A stretch of DNA of 64,000 bases from Neptuniibacter sp. 1_MG-2023 (GTDB taxonomy: Bacteria; Pseudomonadota; Gammaproteobacteria; Pseudomonadales; Balneatricaceae): contig NZ_JAUOQR010000011.1 of NCBI RefSeq assembly GCF_030547185.1, forward strand, positions 54,116-118,115, read 5' to 3'. The notes below the pieces were generated by a model. The model was not told the DNA's origin and did not search any database. It saw only the letters and a program-made list of their open reading frames with translations. Positions 26,940 to 36,538 of this stretch are shown here, one piece after another; within the stretch, counting starts at the first letter, position 1; every line of letters starts with the position of its first letter. The position numbers and the translations under genes were made by a program.

Positions 26940-26959
26940 TATACGTCATTTGACGTATA
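26940..26959. promoter_or_regulatory. Perfect dyad upstream of urtA (TATACGTCA-TT-TGACGTATA)
   Basis: Two 9-base arms, perfectly inverted, separated by TT, lie about 130 bases upstream of the urtA ATG. The size and symmetry suit a dimer of a LuxR/NarL-type response regulator, such as the one encoded at 28893-29804. A single half-site, TATACGTCA, recurs at 52432-52440 between the PQQ dehydrogenase and pqqA. Regulator identity is inferred. Confidence 0.5.
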
Positions 26960-27310
26960 TAGTATGAGAATACGCCGTCAGCCGTGCTTTTTCGCAGCTT
27001 AAATTGAAGTTTTATCAATCCTTGCTACGCCTAAGCGCCGATCAGTGCTATAATTGTGCGGTTCCGAAGATCAAAGCGAACGAGTCTTAAAGCTTTAATT
27101 ACTCTAAAAGACCTGTTGGCACCGTGTTTCAAGCACTTCCTAGCATTTATGCAGGGGCCTTCAGAGAGCTTTAGATAGAGTGAATCCTTCCTTTCACATC
27201 GATTCTAGATAACAAACAAATAGAATTAACACTGCGATAGCACTTATTTCGAACTGCGCGTTCGATTAAGTTTTAATGCAATTCTGTAAATACCATATAG
27301 AGAGCAACAA
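26960..27310. other. Divergent upstream region of urtA and rhlE
   Basis: About 350 further bases between the two divergent genes. I see AT-rich promoter-like sequence near 27200-27300 and a ribosome site GAGAGCAAC before the helicase. No riboswitch that I can recognise. Confidence 0.4.
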
Positions 27311-28735
27311 ATGAGTTTTGCCGACCTGGGCCTTTCACGCCCAATTTTGGATGCCGTTTCCGCTAAAGGATACGACACCCCATCCCCTATTCAAGCAGCA
27401 GCCATTCCTGCCGTCATTCAGGGTAGAGATTTAATGGCTGCCGCACAGACCGGCACAGGAAAAACAGCAGGCTTTACGTTGCCTCTTTTAGAACGTTTAA
27501 GTACGGGCACGCCAGCACAAGGGAATCAGATTAGAGCGTTAATATTAACGCCAACCCGCGAACTGGCAGCGCAAGTTGCTGAAAGCGTAAGTGATTATTC
27601 AAAGAATTTACCATTACGCTCTGCCGTTGTATTCGGTGGCGTAAAGATCAACCCGCAGATCGCTAAACTGCGCGGCGGTGTGGATATTCTTGTTGCGACC
27701 CCTGGGCGTTTACTTGATCTATACAACCAACGCATTATTAAGTTTTCTCAGTTGGAAGTTCTTGTGCTTGATGAAGCCGACCGTATGCTAGATATGGGCT
27801 TCATTAATGACATTAAAAAGATCTTAGCGGTCCTACCAAAGCAGCGCCAAAATCTTCTTTTTTCCGCAACCTTTTCTGCAGAAATACGAAAGTTAGCAAA
27901 AGGATTAGTTAATGATCCTGTAGAGATATCAGTAACACCGGTCAACTCTACAGCGACAACGGTAACGCAGTGGATTTCACCCGTTGATAAAAACAAGAAA
28001 GCGCCCGCACTTATTGAGCTGATTACAGCTAATGGCTGGGAACAAGTGCTTGTTTTCTCACGTACTAAACATGGTGCAAACCGCCTAGCTAAGCAGTTAG
28101 ATGCAGCTAACATTACCGCCGCAGCTATTCATGGCAATAAAAGCCAAGGCGCGCGCACAAAAGCCTTATCTGAATTTAAAAGCGGTGCAATTAAGGTCTT
28201 AGTAGCTACAGATATTGCAGCCCGCGGTTTAGATATTGATCAACTACCCCATGTAGTGAACTTTGATCTACCGAATGTGCCTGAAGATTATGTCCATCGC
28301 ATCGGTCGTACTGGCCGTGCCGGTGCGTCAGGTGAAGCGGTATCTTTAGTTTGCGCTGATGAGTTTGAACACTTAGCCGCAGTCGAACACTTGATTGGTA
28401 AGATCCTTGAGCGTAAAGAACTGAATGGTTTCTCTCCGGTACATCCGCTACCTGAATCAGATCTAAGCAAGAAACCAAGCAAAAGAAAGCCAAGCCAGAA
28501 ACGCGGTGGCAGTGGACATAAAGATGGACAGCGTTCAGCAGATAATGCACGCGGCCATAAACCACAAGGTAAAAACAAAACCCATCGTTCTAGTACATCG
28601 AAACCAAGAACCGCTAAAGGCAGCGATTCTAGCTCAAACAGAAGCTCTCAAGGTGCAGCAAACACGAGTGCACCAGCGAATAATCGTCCTACTCGACGCG
28701 TTAGAAAAAGACCTGCAACCCAGTCTGCTCGTTAA
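27311..28735 (+). CDS. rhlE: DEAD-box RNA helicase, RhlE type
   Basis: A 474-residue ATP-dependent RNA helicase. Motifs in order: Q motif ([11 protein letters not shown]), I AQTGTGKT, Ib TPGR, II DEAD, III SAT, V ARGLDI and [12 protein letters not shown]. The last ~95 residues are a basic, low-complexity tail rich in Lys, Arg, Ser and Asn, typical of RhlE. It probably helps ribosome assembly or mRNA turnover at low temperature. It has its own promoter and terminator. Confidence 0.88.
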   Translation: MSFADLGLSRPILDAVSAKGYDTPSPIQAAAIPAVIQGRDLMAAAQTGTGKTAGFTLPLLERLSTGTPAQGNQIRALILTPTRELAAQVAESVSDYSKNLPLRSAVVFGGVKINPQIAKLRGGVDILVATPGRLLDLYNQRIIKFSQLEVLVLDEADRMLDMGFINDIKKILAVLPKQRQNLLFSATFSAEIRKLAKGLVNDPVEISVTPVNSTATTVTQWISPVDKNKKAPALIELITANGWEQVLVFSRTKHGANRLAKQLDAANITAAAIHGNKSQGARTKALSEFKSGAIKVLVATDIAARGLDIDQLPHVVNFDLPNVPEDYVHRIGRTGRAGASGEAVSLVCADEFEHLAAVEHLIGKILERKELNGFSPVHPLPESDLSKKPSKRKPSQKRGGSGHKDGQRSADNARGHKPQGKNKTHRSSTSKPRTAKGSDSSSNRSSQGAANTSAPANNRPTRRVRKRPATQSAR

Positions 28736-28777
28736 TTAACGCCAGAAAAGCCTTAGTTTATATCTGAGGTTTACTAT

Positions 28778-28825
28778 AAAGCACTTAGCCAGATCGCGTT
28801 AGACTTGGCTAGTGCTTTATTATTT
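28778..28825 (+). terminator. Terminator after rhlE
   Basis: Arms AAAGCACTTAGCCA (28778-28791) and TGGCTAGTGCTTT (28806-28818) pair with one bulged base around a 14-base loop, followed by ATTATTT. It is 40 bases beyond the helicase stop and may also limit transcription from the opposing regulator gene. Confidence 0.7.
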
Positions 28826-28892
28826 AGGGCCTGAATAGTTTAGATTCCGTTGTGTGATGAAGGCCAGATCAACCAGCTACCTCTCAATATTT

Positions 28893-29804
28893 CTACTCTG
28901 TAGCTAAAACCCTTAACGCAACACCTGCCGCAGCGGTTCTATTCTCTACCCCTAATTTAGGGAAGATCTGCTCAAGATGTTTATTCACCGTTCTAGGACT
29001 CATCTCAAGAATCTCAGCAATCTCACGGTTCGTTTTGCCATTAGCAATCCAATGCAGCACTTCCGATTCCCGTTCCGTAATGGATAGCTTACTTTTTAAA
29101 AGTGTTGAACCTGTAGGCCGATTTCCATCAATCAGCCTAACCAATATTTGATCGTTATTTTGATAAGCGACAAGTTTAAGCTCTAAAGGATAACTAAGGT
29201 TTTTCACCTTTAATGTTTGATTTTGAGCAAGTTCAGGCTGCTCAAGCCAGCGCTGTATTTGTGGGGTCAGCTCTTTAGCTTGTCGCAGTGAGTCGATTCC
29301 CGCCTTGGCTAGTAAAGCGTGAGCTTGTGGCGTACCCCATAACATTAGACCTTGCAGATCCACAGTAACTAAGTGCTGCCCACTACTATCAAGGGCTGAT
29401 TCGACACTGACCGCCTGACGCGCATTAGCCAAATGGACACGCATACGAGCCAATAACTCACTTGGATTAATAGGTTTTGTAAGGTAATCAACCCCTCCCG
29501 CCTCTAGCCCTCGAACAACATCACAGGTATCTGTTAAACCTGTCATAAAAATCACGGGGATTGAAGCTAGTGAAGGGTCAGCTTTAAGCGCTAAGCAGGT
29601 TTCAAAACCATCCATATTAGGCATAATCGCATCTAATAAGATAATATCAGGCCGTATCCTTTTTGCGATCGTCAGCGCTTGGCGTCCCTCTAGAGCAACC
29701 AACACATCCATACCCGCGTGCTCTAGAGCATCATTAATAAGGCTCAGTGCGTCAGGTGAATCATCAACCACCAGCACGATCTCTTTCCCTAGAGCGGTAT
29801 TCAT
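28893..29804 (-). CDS. Response regulator, REC plus LuxR-type HTH
   Basis: A 303-residue response regulator: receiver domain at residues 1-125 (VVDDSPDAL, phosphoacceptor Asp58 in ILLDAIMPN, Lys in YLTKPI), a ~100-residue middle region of PAS-like character, and a C-terminal LuxR/NarL helix-turn-helix (LSITERESEVLHWIANGKTNREIAE). It overlaps the kinase gene by four bases (ATGA), so it is the partner of that kinase. Target genes are not shown; the adjacent urea block is the obvious candidate. Confidence 0.85.
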   Translation of the reverse strand: MNTALGKEIVLVVDDSPDALSLINDALEHAGMDVLVALEGRQALTIAKRIRPDIILLDAIMPNMDGFETCLALKADPSLASIPVIFMTGLTDTCDVVRGLEAGGVDYLTKPINPSELLARMRVHLANARQAVSVESALDSSGQHLVTVDLQGLMLWGTPQAHALLAKAGIDSLRQAKELTPQIQRWLEQPELAQNQTLKVKNLSYPLELKLVAYQNNDQILVRLIDGNRPTGSTLLKSKLSITERESEVLHWIANGKTNREIAEILEMSPRTVNKHLEQIFPKLGVENRTAAAGVALRVLATE

Positions 29805-32800
29805 AGCGTATATGCCTCGATGTGTTGTGCGAGTTTTTCAAATTGAAATGCTTGAGATAAACCTTGTAGGTGCCCAAATGCTTCAGCGTTCAAAATGCCC
29901 TCTTCATCAATCTGCTGTAATATATTATTAACACCTTTTTGATAACCCATTTCAGCATAGGCTTTAAGCTCTAACAACAGACTATGTTTAGGAAGGTTTT
30001 TAACCGGCGGCCTTTCCGCTAAACCGGTCGGATTCTTCAAGTTATCAGTTGAAGCTCCTCCATTAGCTTCTAAATCAACTTGCAAGCTACTTGGAACAAC
30101 AATTTCTAGAGATTCAGTACGGTACACCCAATCCAAATCAAGGTGCTGAGCAAGCTTATCAAGCAGGAGATGATTACCAACAGGTTTGACCAGATAGTCA
30201 TCATAAACCGCTTGGTAGTCTGCTTGTTGATTATATTCTTGTGCATCGGCAGAGAGCATTATTATCGGCTGTTTATACCCTTCCCCTCTTAACTGACTGG
30301 CAAGCTCTAAACCACTCATTCCAGGCATTGAGATATCAAGCAAGAATAGATCAGGCCTCATCTGCTTAACCAACTGCAAACAGCTGTAAGCATCATGGGC
30401 TTCAACAGTATTAAACCCTAAGGGAACCAGTAAATCTGATAATAAACCTCGCAGCACAGGATCATCATCCACTAAACAGATCGTTCTTTGAAAACCTTCA
30501 TAGCCTATGGCTTTGCGCAATTTAGGCTCATCCTCATGCGCACTATCAACCCAAGGTAATAATAAGCTAACCCTAAATTCGGACCCTTTATTAAGCTTAC
30601 TATCAACCTGAAGATCTCCCCCCATAATCTCCGCTAGAAGTTTTACAATTGTAAGCCCTAATCCTGTACCCGGAAGGCTTGCCGTATCTCTATTGCGAAC
30701 CCTTTCAAAAGGATCAAAAATACGTTGTAGATGGTCTTCATCTATTCCAGGGCCCGTATCACGGATACAGAATTCCGCTACTTGGTTGCGGTAGTTTATT
30801 TCAAAATCGATATTACCTTGAGGCGTGTATTTAATCGCATTTGAGAGAAGGTTAATTAAGATCTGTCGTAACCGCTTTTCATCGGTAATAACAACATCAG
30901 GTAAAGGATTATTGATTCGACAGGTAAATTTTAGATGCTTTTGTTCCGCTTGTACGCCAAACATTTGTGCCAATTGATCAATAAGTTCAGGTAGTTTCAC
31001 TTGATTACGGTATAGATCTAATCGGCCTGCTTCTATCTTTGATATATCAAGTAAACCTTCAATTAAATCAGTCAAATACTGCCCACTACGATGAATAATC
31101 TTTAAGCCTCGTTTATGTTCATCTGCAATGCTTTCTTTCTCTCCCAGTAACTGTGCGTAACCTAAAATTGATTGCAAAGGAGTACGAAGTTCATGACTGA
31201 TACCTGTTAGATAACGACTTTTGGCAGCATTTGCTCGCTCAGCATGTTCTTTAGCCTGCTGTAGCTCTTTATCCGTCTGCTCATGGGCATCGATCTCACG
31301 GGTTAGCTTTAAGCTTTGACGATTAGATTCTTTTTGCGCTGTGACTCTACTCTCATGGGCTAATAGAAAAACCCATGTAGCAACGCCTGAAGCGATAAAC
31401 AAGGTAATAAATAAAGAGATAAAGGTTTTTTCAAGCAGCATAATTTCTGCTGCGTTGGCAGGCTTCATCTGAATATAGATCAGCAACAGCAACCCGCCCA
31501 AAACGAGGTTCACACTAAATACCCAAGTGATAAACCGCCCTAATCTAGAGTAGATTGAGCGTACTGCCATACGGGGAAGATAACGGTATAAATTTTTTAA
31601 TACACTTTGTGAAAAACCTGTTTTTGGCTTACAGCCATCTAAACAACGCACATCCAATGAGCAACATAATGAGCAGATCGGCTGCTCATAAGCGGGGCAA
31701 TAAGCCATATCCTCCAATTCAAATTTGTTCTCACAAATACCGCAGGTCAATGTTGTTAATGCTGCCGGATGTATACGCTTTTCTTTGCTCAAGAAATGGC
31801 TCAGATTGCTTGATTCTCTAGCGATGTAATAACGTCCCTTGGTCAGCCATGCGATCAACGGCACACAGATAAAGCAGGAGAGCAAAGTAACAAAATGACA
31901 TAAAGGCTTAGCCAGCTCCCCTAGCAAGCCCAAGTAGGCAAGCATACCCAATATGGTTGAAATCAGCATAGAGCCGATGCCTACAGGGTTAATGTCATAT
32001 AGGTGGGCACGTTTAAACTCAATATTTTCAGGGCTTAAACCTAAAGGTTTATTAATTAACAGATCCGCTGATAGTGACCCCAACCAGCCCAGCGCAAGGA
32101 TAGCAAAGGTACCTAAAATCGCTTCTAAGGCTTGATATATACCCAGCTCCATCAATAATAAAGCTATAGATACATTAAAAACCAACCACACCACTCGACC
32201 TGGGTGACTATGGGTTAAACGGGAAAAGAAGTTTGACCAGGCTATAGACCCTGCATATGCATTAGTCACATTAATCTTCATCTGACACAGAATCACCATG
32301 ACCGCCGCGAGAATCAACGAGATAACAGGTGACTCCGTTAATGTTAGAAACACTTGCTGATAGAGATAGGTAGGATCTGTAGCTTGCTCAAATGGCATTA
32401 GCTGAGTAAAGGCTAAATAAGCTAAAAACGAGCCTAATAACATTTTGATAAACCCAACCCAGACCCAACCGGGGCCAGAGAGCACTAACCAAAACCACCA
32501 TTGTTTTCGATTTTCTTGGGTTTTAGGTGGCATAAAACGTAAGTAATCGGCTTGTTCACCTATTTGCGCAACTAAGGCAATAAAAATAGATACAGCAGAC
32601 CCAAACAACACTAAGTTAAAACTATCCCCTTGCGGCGCTTGCGGCGCTACAAATTCAGTCCAGCCCTTTAAACTATCGTATTCGTAGATCAACACTACTG
32701 CCAAGGCTGAGCATTGTAAGAGCAGCCATATATATTGAGTGCCTACCTGAAATTTACTGATTGCAGTAATACCGTGGGTCACAATAGGGATAACAGCAAC

Positions 32801-33277
32801 CGCACAGATAACATAGCCAATAAATAACGGAATCCCGAGCAAAACATTTAAAGCAGAGGCGAGAATAGCGGCTTCAATGGCAAAGAAAATAAAGGTAAAG
32901 GAGGCATAGATAAGCGAGGTAATAGTAGACCCCAAATAACCAAAGCCAGCACCACGGGTAAGTAGATCTATATCTAGACCATGTTTCGCGCAGTAATAAG
33001 CTATAGGAAATCCGGTAATAAACAGAACTAAACAAACAGCCAACATGGCCGTGATGGTATTAGTAAAGCCATAACTGAGAGTAACCGCCGCCGCTAAACC
33101 TTCGAGAGCCAAAAACGAAGCAGCGCCAAGGGCAGTCATCCCTACCTTGGAAATGCTCATATGACGACCACCCACCGCAGTAAAACGCAGTGCATAGTCC
33201 TCTAATGTTTGGTTTGCTACCCATTTATTGTAATGTCGCCGCTCTTTCAAAATACGCTGCGAAGCACTCATACTCAC
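29801..33277 (-). CDS. NCS1-transporter-fused hybrid histidine kinase
   Basis: A 1158-residue sensor. Residues ~30-485 are a transporter domain of the NCS1 (cytosine/purine/allantoin) family with about 12 helices. Residues 512-549 hold eight Cys in CxxC-like pairs (Cys512/515, 527, 535, 538, 539, 545, 549), possibly a metal site. Two more helices follow (~580-640), then HisKA with His695 (SHELRTP), HATPase (DTGPGID, GTGLGL) and a receiver with Asp981. The last ~100 residues are unassigned. It is like CbrA, where a transporter domain feeds a kinase, but with a different transporter family. The ligand is probably a nucleobase- or urea-like nitrogen compound; that is inference. Confidence 0.85.
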   Translation of the reverse strand: MSMSASQRILKERRHYNKWVANQTLEDYALRFTAVGGRHMSISKVGMTALGAASFLALEGLAAAVTLSYGFTNTITAMLAVCLVLFITGFPIAYYCAKHGLDIDLLTRGAGFGYLGSTITSLIYASFTFIFFAIEAAILASALNVLLGIPLFIGYVICAVAVIPIVTHGITAISKFQVGTQYIWLLLQCSALAVVLIYEYDSLKGWTEFVAPQAPQGDSFNLVLFGSAVSIFIALVAQIGEQADYLRFMPPKTQENRKQWWFWLVLSGPGWVWVGFIKMLLGSFLAYLAFTQLMPFEQATDPTYLYQQVFLTLTESPVISLILAAVMVILCQMKINVTNAYAGSIAWSNFFSRLTHSHPGRVVWLVFNVSIALLLMELGIYQALEAILGTFAILALGWLGSLSADLLINKPLGLSPENIEFKRAHLYDINPVGIGSMLISTILGMLAYLGLLGELAKPLCHFVTLLSCFICVPLIAWLTKGRYYIARESSNLSHFLSKEKRIHPAALTTLTCGICENKFELEDMAYCPAYEQPICSLCCSLDVRCLDGCKPKTGFSQSVLKNLYRYLPRMAVRSIYSRLGRFITWVFSVNLVLGGLLLLIYIQMKPANAAEIMLLEKTFISLFITLFIASGVATWVFLLAHESRVTAQKESNRQSLKLTREIDAHEQTDKELQQAKEHAERANAAKSRYLTGISHELRTPLQSILGYAQLLGEKESIADEHKRGLKIIHRSGQYLTDLIEGLLDISKIEAGRLDLYRNQVKLPELIDQLAQMFGVQAEQKHLKFTCRINNPLPDVVITDEKRLRQILINLLSNAIKYTPQGNIDFEINYRNQVAEFCIRDTGPGIDEDHLQRIFDPFERVRNRDTASLPGTGLGLTIVKLLAEIMGGDLQVDSKLNKGSEFRVSLLLPWVDSAHEDEPKLRKAIGYEGFQRTICLVDDDPVLRGLLSDLLVPLGFNTVEAHDAYSCLQLVKQMRPDLFLLDISMPGMSGLELASQLRGEGYKQPIIMLSADAQEYNQQADYQAVYDDYLVKPVGNHLLLDKLAQHLDLDWVYRTESLEIVVPSSLQVDLEANGGASTDNLKNPTGLAERPPVKNLPKHSLLLELKAYAEMGYQKGVNNILQQIDEEGILNAEAFGHLQGLSQAFQFEKLAQHIEAYTL

Positions 33278-33537
33278 CCACCACTAGAAAATGCCCACAG
33301 AAAAGCGCACCACTAAAGAGCAATTGCGCACAAAAACAATGCATTCAATAAATAACATCATCAAGATCAAGCAAACCTAAGTTGCTTGCATAGTTACTTA
33401 TATAGCTGCTTGTATATACGCCAGACCCTTTATATAGCGAGAACGCGATCAAATTGAGCACGAAATTCTATAATTTGCATTTAATTAGTGCAGTCTTCAT
33501 GCCAGTTATAGATCAACCAGCAGTAAACAATTACACG

Positions 33538-34470
33538 CTAAAGCCTTTGTAATTGCAGCCCTGCTTTCTGTTTATAGACTTGCCAAGTGCTTTCGATCAC
33601 CGATACTTCGTTAATAATCCATTGGCTAAACACTTTCACTTTATGCCGCTGAAAATAAGATTCAGGTGCAACTAAGTAATAACTAAAAACAGAATGCCAA
33701 TAAAAATTAACAGGGCACACCAACTGCCCTCTCTGAATTAATTCAAATGCTAAACTGTAACGAATTGGAGCAACGCCTTGACCATTAAGGGCTGCATTCA
33801 TAAGTAAGCTTGAATCTTTTACTTGTAAAGCGACTTTACTGGTTCCGCCAAACATAGCTTTAAAAGCATTATTTAAAGTCTCTAATTCCTGTGAGCTATC
33901 CAAAAGAATTGGCATCTCATCAATCGTCCTCTCTCCCCTATTAAGCTGTTCTAATAACATGGGATGGCAAAGTGGCAAGATATAATCATTAGCGATCATT
34001 CGCTCCTCTAATCCCACAAACCCTCCAGAACCAAACCGAATAGCAAGGTCTTGAGAGTCATCACTAAAATCATGTAAATCTAGAGAGGTGGAAACAAAAC
34101 AGCTCAAGTCGGGATGCTGTGTCTGAAAGGCGCCTAATTTAGGAATTAACCACTGAGCAGCAAACGAGGGAATGGACGTGATTTTCAATTGATGGGGAAA
34201 AGAGTCCTGCTCCAAGGTTTTACTACCCTCCTCAATTAAAGCAAAAGCTTGCTGAATATAAGGTAATAGCCTATGAGCAGATGGGGTTGCCCTAACTTCT
34301 CGATTAAGGCGTAAAAATAATGGCTCACCAAAAAAATCTTCTAACAGCTTTATCTGCTGACTAATGGCCGCTTGCGTTACATTGAGCTTTTCTGCCGCTA
34401 ATTTGAAGCTGCCACTCTCTGCAGCGAACTGAAATACTCTGAGTGCTTTTAAAGGTGGCAACCTAGTCAT
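33538..34470 (-). CDS. LysR-family regulator, GcvA-like
   Basis: A 310-residue LysR regulator with the N-terminal winged HTH (LPPLKALRVFQFAAESGSFK, LNVTQAAISQQIKLLE) of the GcvA type and a C-terminal effector domain with VATS-like sensing residues. I prefer ATG at 34470, the usual GcvA-like start, over 34527. It is divergent from the DUF1127-phnN genes, which it may control. The effector is unknown. Confidence 0.85.
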   Translation of the reverse strand: MTRLPPLKALRVFQFAAESGSFKLAAEKLNVTQAAISQQIKLLEDFFGEPLFLRLNREVRATPSAHRLLPYIQQAFALIEEGSKTLEQDSFPHQLKITSIPSFAAQWLIPKLGAFQTQHPDLSCFVSTSLDLHDFSDDSQDLAIRFGSGGFVGLEERMIANDYILPLCHPMLLEQLNRGERTIDEMPILLDSSQELETLNNAFKAMFGGTSKVALQVKDSSLLMNAALNGQGVAPIRYSLAFELIQRGQLVCPVNFYWHSVFSYYLVAPESYFQRHKVKVFSQWIINEVSVIESTWQVYKQKAGLQLQRL

Positions 34471-34580
34471 AGTTAATTTTTTCTTAAGTGAATTTAAAAA
34501 TATATCGTTTGTCAGTATAGCAACCAAACCCTCAAAATAGACGAAAATCCAACAACAAAACCTATTTTCAGGGGGATACC

Positions 34581-34808
34581 ATGATACTTTTATCTAGATC
34601 ATACTTAAAAAGCCAATTAGAATCGCAATTTCAGATAAGTTTTAATTTAAATTCTGTTCTACAGAATATAAAACAGCGATTAGAACTGTGGCAGCATAAT
34701 TATCAATCCAGAAAGCAGTTAGCCAGACTAGATGCTGATCAACTAAGAGATATAGGGCTCACTCTTAAGCAAGCAAAACTAGAATCTGAAAAAGTATTCT
34801 GGAGATAA
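34581..34808 (+). CDS. DUF1127 small protein
   Basis: A 75-residue protein with the DUF1127 (YjiS-like) C-terminus: W near residue 36, then SRKQLARLDADQLRDIGL and the final EKVFW. Such proteins are small, basic and linked to RNA binding and to carbon, nitrogen or phosphate metabolism in other bacteria. It lies between the LysR gene and phnN and begins with GGGGG about ten bases before the ATG. Confidence 0.8.
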   Translation: MILLSRSYLKSQLESQFQISFNLNSVLQNIKQRLELWQHNYQSRKQLARLDADQLRDIGLTLKQAKLESEKVFWR

Positions 34809-34905
34809 CGAGAGCCGCAAATTAGAAATAATATAAGCCAATGCAAAATATAGTCTATTTATCCTGTATAAATAGAGTAAATATCAGCGGTTATTAAGGA
34901 TACTA

Positions 34906-35481
34906 ATGAGCGGACATTTGTACTATCTCATGGGCGCATCAGGATCGGGAAAAGATTCTCTTCTCCAAGGTTGTCGCCAACGATTGGAACATAGCCATAA
35001 TGTATTTATTGCACACCGCTATATTACACGCGCCGTTAGTGCCGGTGGCGAAAACCATGTTCACTTAACTGAATCAGAATTTGAGTTACGCAAAAATAAT
35101 GAAATGTTCTGCATGCACTGGGCCTCCCATGGACATCTATATGGCATAGGGAAGGAGGTAGAGATATGGGTCGCCCAAGGACATCGTGTGATCATCAACG
35201 GCTCTAGAGGCCATTTAGCCGAAGCTAAGGAGCACTTCAAATCTATTACACCGATCATGGTCACTGTAGAAACGGAGCAATTAAAAAAACGGCTTATTCA
35301 GCGAGGGCGAGAATCACTGACTGAAATAGATCAGCGTCTAAAACAGCATGCATCACTTCTCCACCTACTACAGGATGATTCAATGCGATATATTGACAAT
35401 AACAACTCCCTTGAAGCAGGTATAGATGCATTAATGAAGATCATTACTACGGAATCTAATCTCTCTTTAGCCGAAACTTAA
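34906..35481 (+). CDS. phnN: Ribose 1,5-bisphosphate phosphokinase PhnN
   Basis: A 191-residue guanylate-kinase-like enzyme that phosphorylates ribose 1,5-bisphosphate to PRPP, a late step in phosphonate catabolism. Seen: P-loop GASGSGKDS, HRYITRAVSAGGENHV and the lid region ESLTEIDQRLK. No other phn genes are in the window, so it is an orphan copy that could salvage PRPP. ATG with AAGGAT upstream. Confidence 0.85.
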   Translation: MSGHLYYLMGASGSGKDSLLQGCRQRLEHSHNVFIAHRYITRAVSAGGENHVHLTESEFELRKNNEMFCMHWASHGHLYGIGKEVEIWVAQGHRVIINGSRGHLAEAKEHFKSITPIMVTVETEQLKKRLIQRGRESLTEIDQRLKQHASLLHLLQDDSMRYIDNNNSLEAGIDALMKIITTESNLSLAET

Positions 35482-35666
35482 CGTCCTATAGGAGCAGGTA
35501 TTATAACTGGGCGGAGTGCTCTACTGATCACCCTCTACCTATCCCTACTTATATAACCTAAAATCCATTCACTAGAGCAGAACTACGTATAAATACGGGT
35601 TCTAGTTGTTCCCTAAAATGCGAAAATGCTCAATTAAATCTCTATTTACTTAATGACTACCCGCTT

Positions 35667-36458
35667 ATGACTTTCGAATTATTAGTACTTTTTATTGCAG
35701 GCTTTTTAGGTGGGATTTTAAATTCCGTGGCCGGTGGAGGAAGCTTTATCACCTTCCCAGCTTTACTATTTGCTGGTGTCCCCCCCATTATCGCTAATGC
35801 CACAAATACCTTTGCATCCAGCGCAGGCTATATCAGCGGAACCTTTGCTTTCCGTAAAGAAATTATGGCGCATAAAACAGAGCTACTAAAAATAACTATT
35901 CTGAGTTTAATAGGCGGAATTGCTGGGGCCTGGCTATTACTACAAACCCCTGAAGCCGTTTTTATGGAAGCTGTTCCTTGGCTCTTACTATTCGCAACAC
36001 TTCTCTTTATCTTTGGCGGACAACTAAACAGCTCACTAAAAAAGCTGGCGACTATACATCGACATGCATCATCTATGGGAACTCTGTTGCTGGCACTTTT
36101 ACTGCTGGGCGTTGCTATTTATGGAGGCTTTTTCAATGCGGGCCTAGGTATCATTACATTAAGCTATCTAGCCCTTGCAGGTTATAGTGATATTAACGTG
36201 ATGAATGGACTGAAACTCTTAGTCTCTTCTTTAGTATCACTCATTGCTATCATACTGTTTATGATTGATGGGGCAATTGATTGGTATTCAGGAACTATAG
36301 TACTTTTAGGCTCCCTTGCCGGTGGGTATGTTGCCGCAATCTTATCCAAAAAGCTTCCGCAGCAAGCCGTACGACTATTTGTTATTTTTGCTAGCATTGC
36401 TATTACCGCTTACTTTTTTTATGACACTTATGGTAGTGCATTTGCTGGCCTAAATTAG
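35667..36458 (+). CDS. TSUP family transporter (TauE/SafE-type)
   Basis: A 263-residue membrane protein of the TSUP (4-toluene sulfonate/sulfite exporter) family with eight predicted helices. The family signature GFLGGILNSVAGGGSFITFPAL is near the N-terminus and GGFFNAGLGI at about residue 155. It probably exports sulfite or sulfoacetate, or imports an organosulfur anion. No sulfur gene neighbours help to decide. Confidence 0.85.
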   Translation: MTFELLVLFIAGFLGGILNSVAGGGSFITFPALLFAGVPPIIANATNTFASSAGYISGTFAFRKEIMAHKTELLKITILSLIGGIAGAWLLLQTPEAVFMEAVPWLLLFATLLFIFGGQLNSSLKKLATIHRHASSMGTLLLALLLLGVAIYGGFFNAGLGIITLSYLALAGYSDINVMNGLKLLVSSLVSLIAIILFMIDGAIDWYSGTIVLLGSLAGGYVAAILSKKLPQQAVRLFVIFASIAITAYFFYDTYGSAFAGLN

Positions 36459-36488
36459 TAGTAACCATTTTTCAGGCTATATAAAGCA

Positions 36489-36526
36489 AGATGTAAACCT
36501 CCGTTTTTGGCGAATGGTTTACATCT
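36489..36526. terminator. Hairpin between convergent genes
   Basis: Arms AGATGTAAACC (36489-36499) and GGTTTACATCT (36516-36526) pair perfectly over 11 bases around a 16-base loop. It lies between the convergent TSUP and chemoreceptor genes and could end both transcripts. Confidence 0.6.
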
Positions 36527-36538
36527 ACCTAGCTATTT

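Noticed and set aside
27748..28578. Several long minus-strand frames inside the helicase gene
   Set aside because: They are shadows of the plus-strand helicase, which has a full set of DEAD-box motifs.
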